Below, piece after piece: positions 42,575 to 51,817 of a stretch of DNA of 64,000 nt. Numbering within the stretch: position 1 is the stretch's first letter; every line of letters starts with the position of its first letter. Source of the DNA: Flammeovirga kamogawensis (GTDB taxonomy: Bacteria; Bacteroidota; Bacteroidia; Cytophagales; Flammeovirgaceae); contig NZ_CP076128.1 of the NCBI RefSeq assembly GCF_018736065.1, positions 186,001 through 250,000 of the forward strand. The letters are read 5' to 3'. The translations under genes and the position numbers were made by a program. The notes below the pieces were generated by a model. The model was not told the DNA's origin. It saw only the letters and a program-made list of their open reading frames with translations, and did no database searches.

Positions 42575-43951
42575 ATGGCTAAGAAAAAGAAAGGATCAAA
42601 TCTAAAACTCTATATAATACTTGCTGTTGTTGTTGTGGCAATTGTAGCTGGAGGGTATTTTTATAATAAAAGTAATGAAGAAGCAACAAAAGTAGAGCTA
42701 GAAGCAGTTACTTATGGAACGATAACTGAAAAAGTAGGAGCATCAGGAAAAGTTCAACCTATAAATGAAGTAAATTTATCATCTGAAGTATCTGGTGAAA
42801 TTAGAGAACTTTACGTACAAGAGGGAGACTCTGTACATGAAAAGCAACTTCTTGCACAAATTCGCCCAGATAACTTTCAATCTGCATTAGATCAGGCAAG
42901 AGCGTCATTAAATGCTCAAAAAGCACAATTGGCTCGTTCTAGAGCTGACGCAGCACAAAATGAGGCCAGATTAAGACAAGCAAAATTAACTTTCGAAAGA
43001 AATAAAAACCTTTGGGAAGATAAAGTGATTTCAGATCAAGATTATGAGAATAGTCAAGCAGATTATGATATTGCTCAAGCAAATTTAACTTCTGCTCAAG
43101 AAAATGTGAGAGCATCTCAGTTTACTGTAAAAAGTGCACAAGCTCAAGTTGATGATGCGAAAGAAAGTTTACAGTTAACAAAAATATTTGCACCAATGTC
43201 TGGTGTAGTATCAAAGCTTTCTGTTGAAAAAGGTGAAATGATTGTTGGTGCTAGACAAATGTCTGCTACAGAGATGATGCGTATTGCAAACCTTGCAGAA
43301 ATGGAAACGCGAGTTGATGTAAATGAAAATGATATTATTAGAGTACATATTGGTGACACAGCAGTAATTGATGTTGATGCATATTCTTATCGAGATTTAA
43401 AATTTAAGGGGATCGTAACAGCAATAGCTAACTCAGCAAATGAGACAACAAGTTCTGATGTAGTGACAGAGTTTGAAGTAAAAATTAAAATTCTTGCATC
43501 TTCTTACGCAAATATGAATGCTGAACAAAAAGGACAAGAATCTCCATTTAGACCGGGAATGACTGCTTCAGTTGATGTAATTACTCAAACAAAGAAGGAT
43601 ATTTTAATTGTGCCTTTAACAGCAGTTACAACAAGAAAAAGGTTTGAGTTAGAAAAGAAAGGTGAAGAGGATAACGATGATAATGAAAATGCATTGAAAT
43701 CTAAAAAAACAGCTAAGGATAACGAATTAGTTGAAGTAGTATTTGTATACAATGATGAGACGAAAACTGTTTCATCAAGAAAAGTAAAAACAGGTGTTTC
43801 TGACTTTGAAAATATAGAAATATTAGAAGGGGTAGAAGATGGAGAGGTGATTGTAAAAGGACCATTCCGTGTAATTTCTGAAACTCTTTCTGAAGGTGAC
43901 CTAGTAGAAGAAATGAATAGTGAAGAAGCAAATAAGAAACCTTGGGAGTAA
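42575..43951 (+). CDS. Periplasmic adaptor (MacA/RND membrane-fusion protein family)
   Basis: A 458-residue membrane-fusion protein. One N-terminal anchor (about 9-30) is followed by a split biotinyl/lipoyl-like domain (VSGEIRELYVQEGDSVHEKQLLAQI and APMSGVVSKLSVEKGEMI), a long alpha-helical hairpin (about 105-210, rich in Gln/Ala coiled-coil repeats), a beta-barrel (about 245-340) and a C-terminal membrane-proximal domain. It would link an inner-membrane pump to an outer-membrane TolC-like channel. No MacB, RND pump or TolC gene flanks it, which is unusual; the next gene is a YhhN protein. Confidence 0.82.
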   Translation: MAKKKKGSNLKLYIILAVVVVAIVAGGYFYNKSNEEATKVELEAVTYGTITEKVGASGKVQPINEVNLSSEVSGEIRELYVQEGDSVHEKQLLAQIRPDNFQSALDQARASLNAQKAQLARSRADAAQNEARLRQAKLTFERNKNLWEDKVISDQDYENSQADYDIAQANLTSAQENVRASQFTVKSAQAQVDDAKESLQLTKIFAPMSGVVSKLSVEKGEMIVGARQMSATEMMRIANLAEMETRVDVNENDIIRVHIGDTAVIDVDAYSYRDLKFKGIVTAIANSANETTSSDVVTEFEVKIKILASSYANMNAEQKGQESPFRPGMTASVDVITQTKKDILIVPLTAVTTRKRFELEKKGEEDNDDNENALKSKKTAKDNELVEVVFVYNDETKTVSSRKVKTGVSDFENIEILEGVEDGEVIVKGPFRVISETLSEGDLVEEMNSEEANKKPWE

Positions 43952-43961
43952 TTAAATATTT

Positions 43962-44678
43962 ATGACAGTAGAAAATAAAGCAGTAAAAGAACCTTTAAAT
44001 AACAGTCAGAAAAAGGTTTTTTGGAGTATTTTTTTGGTAGTGATTACAGTTAATTTATTAGGTAATTATTTTGAAGACTATTATGTTGTTTTGTATTCAA
44101 AACCTCTAATAATGCCTTTTATTTCAATATATTTCTCAACTACATGGCAACAGAAATCAGAAAATTCTATAATCTACAAATGTATGATGATAGGTTTTTT
44201 CTTTGCATGGTTGGGAGATTTATACATGATGTTTCTAAATGATGAGTTGATCATGTTACTTGGTTTAGCCTGTTTTTTAGTTTGTCATCAGATGTATATC
44301 ACGGCTTTATTCTTTTCATCAGTAAAAGATAATTATAAGCTTACTTTATTTATTACTTTTCCATTGTCAATAATTGGTGGATACATTGGTTATTTAGTAG
44401 CCGTTAAAAGTTCTGTTATGTTTGCACCAATACTAGTTTATAGTGTGATATTGGTGACAATGTTCTCATTTGCTTTAATTCGATGGATTAATAGAAGAGA
44501 CAGATGGGGTTTTATGACAATGATAGGAGCGTTATTGTTTATTTGTTCTGATTTAATGATTGGCCTCAAGAATTTTCAAGGGCTTGATATTTCTGAAGTA
44601 TTTATAATGGCAACATATATTATAGCTCAATTTTGTATAAGTAGAGGAATGCTTTGCGAAGGAGCTGACAAAGTTTAA
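43962..44678 (+). CDS. YhhN-family lysoplasmalogenase-like membrane protein
   Basis: A 238-residue protein with about eight hydrophobic spans, containing the family signatures KPLIMPF, FFFAWLGDLYMM, GLACFLVCHQMYI, GALLFICSDLMIG and ATYIIAQFCISRG. Conserved acidic, cysteine and histidine residues within these form the presumed active site of lysoplasmalogenase (TMEM86B and bacterial YhhN), which hydrolyses the vinyl-ether bond of lysoplasmalogens. Whether this organism makes plasmalogens is not shown. It starts 10 bp after the adaptor stop and is likely cotranscribed with it. Confidence 0.78.
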   Translation: MTVENKAVKEPLNNSQKKVFWSIFLVVITVNLLGNYFEDYYVVLYSKPLIMPFISIYFSTTWQQKSENSIIYKCMMIGFFFAWLGDLYMMFLNDELIMLLGLACFLVCHQMYITALFFSSVKDNYKLTLFITFPLSIIGGYIGYLVAVKSSVMFAPILVYSVILVTMFSFALIRWINRRDRWGFMTMIGALLFICSDLMIGLKNFQGLDISEVFIMATYIIAQFCISRGMLCEGADKV

Positions 44679-44696
44679 AGAAGATATATTTTGTAA

Positions 44697-44743
44697 TACA
44701 AGAAGAGGGTTGAATTTATTATAAATTCAACCCTCTTCTTGTA
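44697..44743. terminator. Two-way terminator, 23-bp perfect inverted repeat
   Basis: Bases 44697-44719 are perfectly complementary, inverted, to 44721-44743, with a single central base, so 3-5 inner bases form the loop. It lies between the convergent YhhN and glutamine-synthetase genes. Confidence 0.92.
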
Positions 44744-44759
44744 TGTGAAAAGTTAAGAA

Positions 44760-46949
44760 TTAACGTAAAAACAATAATTCTCGGTATTTAGGCAATGGCC
44801 ACATTTCGTCGTCAACCATAGTTTCTAATTTGTCAACATGCCATCTTAATTCTTCAAAATATTTCTTTTTGATATCATCACAATAGGCAATAGCTTTTTC
44901 TTCAACATTCTCAATACTATTAATACGTTTACGTTCTTGTGTCATTTCATTTGCTAAACGTTTAACTTGATTAAGGTGTTTTGCAAGCTTTTTAATGGTG
45001 ATCATTGTTTCTTCTGTTTCATCACCTAACCCAATATCTTTCATGCCTTTAACATTTTCAATCAGAATAGATTGATAACGTAACGCTGTTGGGGCAATAT
45101 GATTTAATGCTAAGTCTGCCATTACACGAGACTCAATTTGCATTTTCATAGTGTAATTTTCTAAGCGAATTTCGTGTCTTGCATCAACTTCAGCTTGCGT
45201 CATAATACGCATACGCTTAAATAATCTACCCGTACTAGGTTTTTTTAAGATTGCTAAAGCTCTAGGAGTATCTGTAAAGTTAGATAACCCTCTTCGTTTT
45301 GCTTCTTTTATCCATTCAGGTCCATAACCATTGCCCTCAAAGACAACCTTTTTTACTGATGGTATATATGATCTTAATATATCAATTATTGCAACTTCTT
45401 TCTTTTCATCTTGCTCAATTAGTTTATCAACTTCTTTTTTGAAAAGCTCTAATTGATTAGCAACTGCAGTATTTAAAACAGTCATTGCTCTAGCACTATT
45501 AGCGTTAGAACCTACTGCTCTAAATTCAAATTTATTACCAGTAAAAGCGAACGGCGATGTTCTATTTCTATCGGTATTATCTAAAAGAATAGGTGGTATT
45601 TTATTAATACCAAGTTTCATATAAATGTTATCTCCTTTTTTTACTTGAATATCTCCATTATTCTCTAATTCAGTAAGAATATCAAATAGTTGAGTTCCAA
45701 TAAAAGCTGACATAATATTTGGAGGTGCTTCGTTAGAACCTAAGCGATAGTCGTTACTTTCTGAAGCAATAGATGCTCTTAAAAGATCAGAATAATCGTA
45801 AACTGCTTTTAATATGTTTATAAAAAAAGTAATAAAGATAAGGTTCTCTTTCGCTTTAGTACTTGGCTGAAGTAGGTTTTTGCCTTTGTCTGTAATTAAT
45901 GACCAGTTGTTGTGTTTACCACTACCGTTCATTCCTTCAAAAGGTTTTTCATGAAAGAGAACTCTAAAATTATGTCTAGAAGCTACCTTTTTCATTAAAT
46001 CCATTAGCAATTGATTGTGATCATTTGCTACGTTTACTTCTTCAAAAATAGGAGCGACTTCAAACTGACTAGGAGCAACTTCATTGTGTCTAGTTTTTAC
46101 CGGTATACCAAGTTTATAAGCTTCAATTTCTAATTCTTGAAGGAACCTTGTTACACGAGATGGAATAGAACCAAAATAATGATCATCCAATTGTTGACCT
46201 TTAGGAGGTGTTCTTCCAAATAACGTTTTACCAGTAAGTAGAATGTCTGGTCGGGCATCAGCAAGAGCTCTATCAATTAAGAAAAACTCCTGTTCACAAC
46301 CTAACGATGCTTGTACTTTTTCAATACTTCTATCAAATATCTGGCATACAGAAGTAGCTGTTTTGTCAACACGTTCCAATGCTTTTAATAGCGGAGCTTT
46401 ATTATCTAAAGATTCTCCAGTGTAAGAAACAAATACAGTTGGAATACATAAAGTTTTTCCTGTACCACTTTCAATAATAAATGCAGGAGATGTAGGATCC
46501 CAAGCTGTGTAACCTCTTGCCTCAAAAGTTTGTCTTAACCCTCCACTAGGAAATGATGAAGCATCTGGTTCTTGTCTGACAAGGGCACTGCCTTTAAAAC
46601 GCTCTATAGCCATACCTTCTGAACTTAGTTCAAAAAAGGCATCATGCTTTTCTGCAGTAGAACCTGTTAATGGTTGAAACCAATGTGTATAATGAGTAAC
46701 TCCTTTAGAAATAGCCCATGCTTTTAGTGATGTAGCTACAGCATCAGCAACATTTTCATCTATTTGTTCACCTTTATTTATTGCATTTTGTAACCTTCTA
46801 TAAATATCAGAAGACAATTGTTCTTTCATAATTGCCAACCCGAACGTATTGATTCCAAAATAATCTGATACTTTTTCACTAGGAGCTTTTATTGTAATTG
46901 GTTGCCTTAGTTCTACAAGTTTAAGTGCATCAAAGCGTTGTCTTGCCAT
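44760..46949 (-). CDS. glnN: Glutamine synthetase type III
   Basis: A 729-residue GSIII-type glutamine synthetase, which makes glutamine from glutamate, ammonia and ATP. Features are the long N-terminal VSDYFGINTFGLAIMKEQL, KTRHNEVAPSQFEVAPIFEE, FEGMNGSGKHNNWSL, DNTDRNRTSPFAFTGNKFEFRAVGS, and the long C-terminal coiled region unique to type III. The length fits this class, which is common in Bacteroidota and cyanobacteria. Its expression is normally controlled by nitrogen supply; no regulator gene is adjacent. The gene stands alone and converges on the adaptor/YhhN pair. Confidence 0.92.
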   Translation of the reverse strand: MARQRFDALKLVELRQPITIKAPSEKVSDYFGINTFGLAIMKEQLSSDIYRRLQNAINKGEQIDENVADAVATSLKAWAISKGVTHYTHWFQPLTGSTAEKHDAFFELSSEGMAIERFKGSALVRQEPDASSFPSGGLRQTFEARGYTAWDPTSPAFIIESGTGKTLCIPTVFVSYTGESLDNKAPLLKALERVDKTATSVCQIFDRSIEKVQASLGCEQEFFLIDRALADARPDILLTGKTLFGRTPPKGQQLDDHYFGSIPSRVTRFLQELEIEAYKLGIPVKTRHNEVAPSQFEVAPIFEEVNVANDHNQLLMDLMKKVASRHNFRVLFHEKPFEGMNGSGKHNNWSLITDKGKNLLQPSTKAKENLIFITFFINILKAVYDYSDLLRASIASESNDYRLGSNEAPPNIMSAFIGTQLFDILTELENNGDIQVKKGDNIYMKLGINKIPPILLDNTDRNRTSPFAFTGNKFEFRAVGSNANSARAMTVLNTAVANQLELFKKEVDKLIEQDEKKEVAIIDILRSYIPSVKKVVFEGNGYGPEWIKEAKRRGLSNFTDTPRALAILKKPSTGRLFKRMRIMTQAEVDARHEIRLENYTMKMQIESRVMADLALNHIAPTALRYQSILIENVKGMKDIGLGDETEETMITIKKLAKHLNQVKRLANEMTQERKRINSIENVEEKAIAYCDDIKKKYFEELRWHVDKLETMVDDEMWPLPKYRELLFLR

Positions 46950-47200
46950 GTTTAAAAGTCTTTTTTTAGAAATATTGATTTTACTCTTAAAAGTACATTT
47001 ATTTTTTTAATTATTGTTGTTTTTATAACACTTCAAAATATGATTTCTAATTAATAAATATCAAATGACAAAAAGAGAGGTTGATTTTTATACTTGGTAT
47101 GTAATTTGATTAATCTAATACCAATGACTCAATATTACTTAAATAAAGTCGTTAAAGTATATATAAATAGTGCTATCAATATATTTAGCTTAGCATATAA

Positions 47201-50200
47201 ATGCTTAATAGAACTTCTATGAAGATTTTTTTACTTAGTTTTCTTCTTTTATTTTTCACTCAATTAGGGTGGTCGCAATCTGTTGTATCAGGCTCAATAT
47301 CAGTTGAAGGAGGACTAGAGGTAACCAATAACCCTGAGGGGAGAGTCCAATTAAAAATAAAATATTCATCGGCTGTAACTCACATGAAGATCAGTAGAGA
47401 TGAAAGTTTTAGAGGTGTTGTTTGGGAACGTGTGAATTGGGAAAAATCAAATTATCCAATCATCAGAAGAGGTGAGGGTGATGGTTTAAAAACAATTTAT
47501 GCAGTTTTTAAAGATGAAGTATCAGGAAATGTATCTGAAGTTTCATCAATTATGATTGAATTGGATAGAACTCCTCCTCAGAACCCAGAGTTATTGATAA
47601 ATGGAGGGTTACCATTTACAAATAATAAATCTAGAATGGTGACTTTATTCTTATCTGCTGATGAAGCTCAGTATATGAGAATTGCTAACCGTCCGGATTT
47701 TTATGGGAAAGAATGGATTCCATACAGCCAAAAGGTGGATAAATATAAATTGATCGGGTTAGATGGAAAAAAGGAAATTTTTGCACAGTTTAAAGATGCC
47801 GCTGGAAATGAATCTGAAGTTATTAGTTCTACTATAACTATAGATATTACTCCTCCTACTGCAGGGAAAATGAAAATTAATGACGGTGAAAAATATCTAA
47901 AAGATTCTGTAGTTACTTTACATTTTTTTGCTGAAGGAGCTTCTCATATTCAAATTAGAGGTGGTGATGGCTGGATAGATTATGCAGAAGAAGTGCCTTG
48001 GACTTTATCAAGAGGAGACGGAGAAAAGGTAATTTATGCAAGATTTAGAGATGAAGTAGGTAACTACTCATCAATTGTTTCTGCAAGAGCAATTGTTGAC
48101 AGAGTTCCTCCAAGATTTGGTAGAATAATTATTGACGATGGTCGTAAATTTATTGATAATCATGCACGCCATAAACTTCAATTAATTATTCAGGGTGCAA
48201 CTGAAATGAAGGTTTCTAATAATGAGAATTTTAGTGATGCTGATTGGATTCCTTATACTCCTGTGCTTCCAGTTTGGAACTTTCCTATTGGAGATGGTAA
48301 GAAAACAGTTTATGTAAAGTTTAGAGATAGAGCTAAGAACGAATCTGAAGTTTTTACATCGTTTGTAATGTTAGATGCTACTCCACCACAAAATCCAAAA
48401 CTAGATATTGTTGCAGAGGGAATTGTTCAGGATACAGCAAATAATGTAAAGCTATTAAAAGATGATAAACGCATTGTAGATTTACAGATAAAAGCAGATG
48501 ATGCCCGTTTTATGATGATTGCTAACCAGCAAACATTTTTTGGGGCAAGATGGATGGTTTATAAAGAATCTGTAACAAAATGGGAGTTAAATGCTGGTCA
48601 AGACGGTGTAAGAACAGTTTACATTAAGTTTATGGATAGAGCTAAAAATATCTCTGAAGTAGCTTTTGATCGTGTTGTTATTGATACTGAAGCACCTGTA
48701 GGTGGTAAAGTTACAATTGATAATAATAAAGAATTCTCAATTGATAAAGAACACTTTGCTACATTGAAATTATTTGCTAGAAAAGCAGATTTTATGCAAA
48801 TAAGTAATGATCCTACATTTATGGATGCAAATTGGGAGCCTTATCAAGTAGTACGCAAATGGAAATTAGCAGGCAACGATGGTGTAAAAACTGTATTTGC
48901 TAGATTTAGTGATTTGGCCGGTAATGTTTCAGACCCTGTTTCTGATAACATAATGTTAGATACTAAGCCTCCATTTAATTGTACTATCGTGGTTAAAAAC
49001 CACAAAGATGGAGTTGTAAATCATCCAGATGCAATCGCTCTTTTAAGAGTAAATGCTGAAGATGCTGTTAAAATGCAAATTAGTAACCATCCTAACTTTG
49101 AAAAAATTAGATGGATTGGTTATTCTGAATATAATATTCCTTGGAGACTTCCAGGTCAAGATGGAGTGAAAGAGATTTACACAAGATTTATGGATGAGGC
49201 AGGGAATGTAACTGATACTTATTCTGTAAATGTAACACTAGATAGAACTCCACCTGTTGAAGGAACAGTAGAAATTGACGAGGCGAAAGATAAACTTGTT
49301 AATTTAGAAGAAGTAAACTTAACCATTGCTGCAAAAGGGGCATCAACTATGCGTCTTTCTTCAAGATCTGATTTTAAAGGTGCAGAATGGGAGAAATTTA
49401 CAACAAATAAAAAATGGAAGTTCCCTGCAGGAGATGGTGTTAAGTTTGTTTATGTAATCTTTAAAGATGAAGTAGGAAACATTTCAAGACCTTCATATGC
49501 GTCTGTTGGTGTAGATACAGATGCACCAAGAGAAGGAAGTATCTTGATTGGTCAAGGTGAAAAATATTGTACAGATTTTGATGCTCGTGTAAGACTTAAA
49601 TTAAGTGCACGTGGTGCAACAAAAATGATGATCTCAAATAATAAAGGTTTTGAAGGTGCTGAATGGCAAAAGTTCAAATTCTATATTTATGATCATTATT
49701 TAGATGCTGAAGAAGATGGTGAAAAAACGGTATATGCTAAATTTAAAGATGATGCAGAGAACGTTACATCGGCAGTTTCATCAAGTATTATTCTTGATAG
49801 ACAAGAACCTGTAAATGAAAAGTTGATTGTTAATAATGGAGAGAAGTTTACCAATGATAAAACTGGTAGAGTACAATTAGAAATTTTTGCAGAAGGCGCA
49901 AAAGAAATGAAGGTGACGAATGATAGATACTTTAAACAACGTATAGATTGGGAACCTTATTCTACATCAAAAGATTGGATTATTAAGCACAGTAGTGATG
50001 GTGAAAAGTTTGTTTATGTGAAATTTAGAGATGAAGCAGGAAATGAATCAATGATTACAACTGGTTCAATCACTTTAGATACTACCCCTCCAATTCCTCA
50101 ATTTGTAAAAATAGAAGGAGGTAAAACAGCAGTTGACTCACCTACAGTGACAATAACTACTAAAGCAAGAGAAGCTACTTATATGATGGTTTCTAATAAA

Positions 50201-50365
50201 CAATCTTTTGCAGGAGCAATTTGGAGACCTTATTCAGAGCAGTTTAGTTGGAGTTTGGAATCTGGTCCTGGTTTAAAGAGAGTATTTATTAAATTTAAAG
50301 ATAATTCTCAGAATGAATCTGATTTTAAATTTGCTGAAACTACATTATATGATGGTAACAAATAA
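47201..50365 (+). CDS. Secreted protein with eleven Ig-like repeats
   Basis: A 1054-residue exported protein, with the signal peptide starting most plausibly at the second in-frame ATG at 47219 (MKIFLLSFLLLFFTQLGWSQ). The rest is eleven repeats of about 90-95 residues, each shaped like INxGxxFTNxxxVxLxLxAxGAxxMxISN...W.PY...W.L..GDG.KTVYxKFxDxAGNxSE...IxLDxTPP. These resemble bacterial Ig-like 'TPP' repeats (Big/PKD-like). The DNA of the repeats is diverged. There is no T9SS sorting domain and no other enzyme domain, so it may be an anchored or shed adhesion or matrix protein. It ends with a strong hairpin, now next to an IS3 element. Confidence 0.75.
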   Translation: MLNRTSMKIFLLSFLLLFFTQLGWSQSVVSGSISVEGGLEVTNNPEGRVQLKIKYSSAVTHMKISRDESFRGVVWERVNWEKSNYPIIRRGEGDGLKTIYAVFKDEVSGNVSEVSSIMIELDRTPPQNPELLINGGLPFTNNKSRMVTLFLSADEAQYMRIANRPDFYGKEWIPYSQKVDKYKLIGLDGKKEIFAQFKDAAGNESEVISSTITIDITPPTAGKMKINDGEKYLKDSVVTLHFFAEGASHIQIRGGDGWIDYAEEVPWTLSRGDGEKVIYARFRDEVGNYSSIVSARAIVDRVPPRFGRIIIDDGRKFIDNHARHKLQLIIQGATEMKVSNNENFSDADWIPYTPVLPVWNFPIGDGKKTVYVKFRDRAKNESEVFTSFVMLDATPPQNPKLDIVAEGIVQDTANNVKLLKDDKRIVDLQIKADDARFMMIANQQTFFGARWMVYKESVTKWELNAGQDGVRTVYIKFMDRAKNISEVAFDRVVIDTEAPVGGKVTIDNNKEFSIDKEHFATLKLFARKADFMQISNDPTFMDANWEPYQVVRKWKLAGNDGVKTVFARFSDLAGNVSDPVSDNIMLDTKPPFNCTIVVKNHKDGVVNHPDAIALLRVNAEDAVKMQISNHPNFEKIRWIGYSEYNIPWRLPGQDGVKEIYTRFMDEAGNVTDTYSVNVTLDRTPPVEGTVEIDEAKDKLVNLEEVNLTIAAKGASTMRLSSRSDFKGAEWEKFTTNKKWKFPAGDGVKFVYVIFKDEVGNISRPSYASVGVDTDAPREGSILIGQGEKYCTDFDARVRLKLSARGATKMMISNNKGFEGAEWQKFKFYIYDHYLDAEEDGEKTVYAKFKDDAENVTSAVSSSIILDRQEPVNEKLIVNNGEKFTNDKTGRVQLEIFAEGAKEMKVTNDRYFKQRIDWEPYSTSKDWIIKHSSDGEKFVYVKFRDEAGNESMITTGSITLDTTPPIPQFVKIEGGKTAVDSPTVTITTKAREATYMMVSNKQSFAGAIWRPYSEQFSWSLESGPGLKRVFIKFKDNSQNESDFKFAETTLYDGNK

Positions 50366-50382
50366 TTGAAAATCGGTATATT

Positions 50383-50416
50383 AAAAAGGCATCCTTTGAA
50401 GAAAGGATGCCTTTTT
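50383..50416. terminator. Strong terminator after the Ig-like-repeat gene
   Basis: A perfect 15-bp stem (50383-50397 with 50402-50416) with a 4-nt loop, plus T runs on both strands. Before the IS inserted it lay about 20 bp from the arginase stop and probably served both genes. Confidence 0.9.
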
Positions 50417-50428
50417 TAATGCCTGATG

Positions 50429-50453
50429 TGTCTCGTCCTGAATTAGTGTTACA
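50429..50453 (+). repeat. Left terminal inverted repeat of the IS3 element
   Basis: TGTCTCGTCCTGAATTAGTG then TTACA. It matches the right end at 18 of 25 bases. It begins directly after the ATG target duplication. Confidence 0.85.
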
Positions 50454-50467
50454 CAAAACGTAACATT

Positions 50468-50896
50468 ATGAATGAAGATCAAGAAAATCAGTACACTAAG
50501 CGTACACAAAAAGATTACAGCTACTCTTTTAAATTACAAGTTGTAGATGAAGTGGAACGAGGGGAAATTGGTATAACGGCAGCAAGACTTAAATATGGAA
50601 TACAAGGTCATGGTACCATCCGTACTTGGATAAGAAAGTATGGTAATTTAGATTGGGATAATAAATCTGATTTAAAAATGGGAAAGACACCAGAACAAAA
50701 ATTATTGGAGCTAGAACAAAAGGTTCTATTATTAGAGAAACAAAAAGCTTCTTTAGAAAAACAACTCTACGTAACAGATAAAAAAGCAATTTTCTTTGAT
50801 ATGATGATCGATATTGCTGAGGATGAGTTTAATATTCCTATTAGAAAAAAGTCTTTACCCAAGCAGTTGACCAATTCAAAAAAGAAGAAAAAATAG
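50468..50896 (+). CDS. IS3-family transposase OrfA (helix-turn-helix protein)
   Basis: A 142-residue first ORF of the IS. An N-terminal helix-turn-helix (KLQVVDEVERGEIGITAARLKYGIQGHGTIRTWIRKYG) binds the terminal repeats, and a leucine-rich coiled coil follows (LLELEQKVLLLEKQKASLEKQL, about residues 79-100). The ORF ends in a Lys-rich tail produced by an A-rich run that also carries the frameshift signal. OrfA alone is usually a repressor, while the OrfAB fusion made by the -1 shift is the transposase. Confidence 0.9.
   Translation: MNEDQENQYTKRTQKDYSYSFKLQVVDEVERGEIGITAARLKYGIQGHGTIRTWIRKYGNLDWDNKSDLKMGKTPEQKLLELEQKVLLLEKQKASLEKQLYVTDKKAIFFDMMIDIAEDEFNIPIRKKSLPKQLTNSKKKKK
50878..50884 (+). 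other. Programmed -1 frameshift site of the IS3 element
   Basis: A_AAA_AAG is the canonical heptamer for -1 slippage in IS3 elements, here read in the orfA frame 10 bases before the orfA stop. orfB is in the -1 frame and open from this point. Confidence 0.8.
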
Positions 50897-50916
50897 GAGT
50901 CAAACCGACTTGTGAA

Positions 50917-51774
50917 TTGCTTGGGTTAGATCGACAAATTTATTATCGTTCGAAAAGGAAAGTAAAAAATAATAATAGTATTGCATCTAAAGTAGTAGAC
51001 TTAGTGAAAAGAATTCGTTTGAAGCAAACTAAAATAGGGACAAGGAAATTATATCAATTACTTCTTCCTGAATTGCAATTACTAAATGTAGGTAGAGATA
51101 AGCTTTTTGATATCATGAGGGCTAATCGACTCGATATCAAGCCTAAAAAACAATATCATGTCACTACAAATTCTCATCACAGGTTTAAAAAGCATAAAAA
51201 CCTTATTGAGCATTTGGAAATAAATAGACCTGAACAAGTATTAGTTTCTGATATAACTTACATAGGTGAGCGAAGTAACCCAATGTATCTATCCTTAGTA
51301 ACAGATGCCTATTCTAAGAAAATAATGGGGTTAAATGTATCAGATAGTTTGAATGCAAATGGAGCTATTGCAGCATTAAAAGAAGCACTGAAAAATAGAA
51401 ACTATGTTGATTTACCAATGATACACCATTCAGATAGAGGATTACAATATTGTAGTCACGAGTATCAACGACATCTTCAGGAAAATAAAGTATTGTGCTC
51501 GATGACGGAATCTTACGATCCTTATCAAAATGCGGTAGCAGAAAGAATAAACGGAATTCTTAAGCAAGAATTTATTTTAGGAATAAAAATTAATGATCTC
51601 GATTTAATGAATAAATTTATTAGAGAATCTGTATATATTTACAATAATGAAAGGCCTCATTGGAGTAATTATATGAAGACACCTGTTGAGATGCATCAGC
51701 AAAGTGAAATAAAAATGAGAACTTATAAAAGTAAAAATAGCACCGAGCTTACACCCGATGCTATCAATATATAA
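50917..51774 (+). CDS. IS3-family transposase OrfB (DDE integrase domain)
   Basis: A second ORF in the -1 frame, with the earliest near-start codon TTG at 50917; it is normally made as the OrfAB fusion from the slippage site at 50878. It carries an rve-type integrase domain with an intact DDE triad: D in VSDITYIG, D in HHSDRG and E in NAVAERINGILKQEF. The typical IS3 tail, YIYNNERPHWSN...TPVEMH, follows. The reading frame is intact to its stop at 51774, inside the right terminal region. Confidence 0.88.
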   Translation: MLGLDRQIYYRSKRKVKNNNSIASKVVDLVKRIRLKQTKIGTRKLYQLLLPELQLLNVGRDKLFDIMRANRLDIKPKKQYHVTTNSHHRFKKHKNLIEHLEINRPEQVLVSDITYIGERSNPMYLSLVTDAYSKKIMGLNVSDSLNANGAIAALKEALKNRNYVDLPMIHHSDRGLQYCSHEYQRHLQENKVLCSMTESYDPYQNAVAERINGILKQEFILGIKINDLDLMNKFIRESVYIYNNERPHWSNYMKTPVEMHQQSEIKMRTYKSKNSTELTPDAINI

Positions 51775-51785
51775 TAGTCTAAATC

Positions 51786-51810
51786 TGTAACGCTATGGAC
51801 GGACTAGACA
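51786..51810 (-). repeat. Right terminal inverted repeat of the IS3 element
   Basis: It reads TGTCTAGTCCGTCCATAGCG then TTACA on the minus strand. The outermost base lies 7 bp before the arginase stop codon. Confidence 0.85.
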
Positions 51811-51817
51811 ATGTTAA

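Larger units (their letters stand above)
50429..51810 (+). mobile_element. Complete IS3-family insertion sequence
   Basis: A 1382-bp element with imperfect 25-bp terminal inverted repeats starting TGTCT (18 of 25 match), flanked by a 3-bp direct repeat ATG (50426-50428 and 51811-51813), the target duplication typical of IS3. It carries orfA and orfB in the -1 frame with a slippery site between them and an intact DDE triad, so it is likely active or recently active. Confidence 0.92.

Noticed and set aside
47091-47124. TTGGTAT...ATACCAA inverted repeat upstream of the Ig-like-repeat gene
   Set aside because: The 7-bp arms are 17 or more bases apart, with no promoter box in a convincing place; it is likely to be chance in AT-rich DNA.
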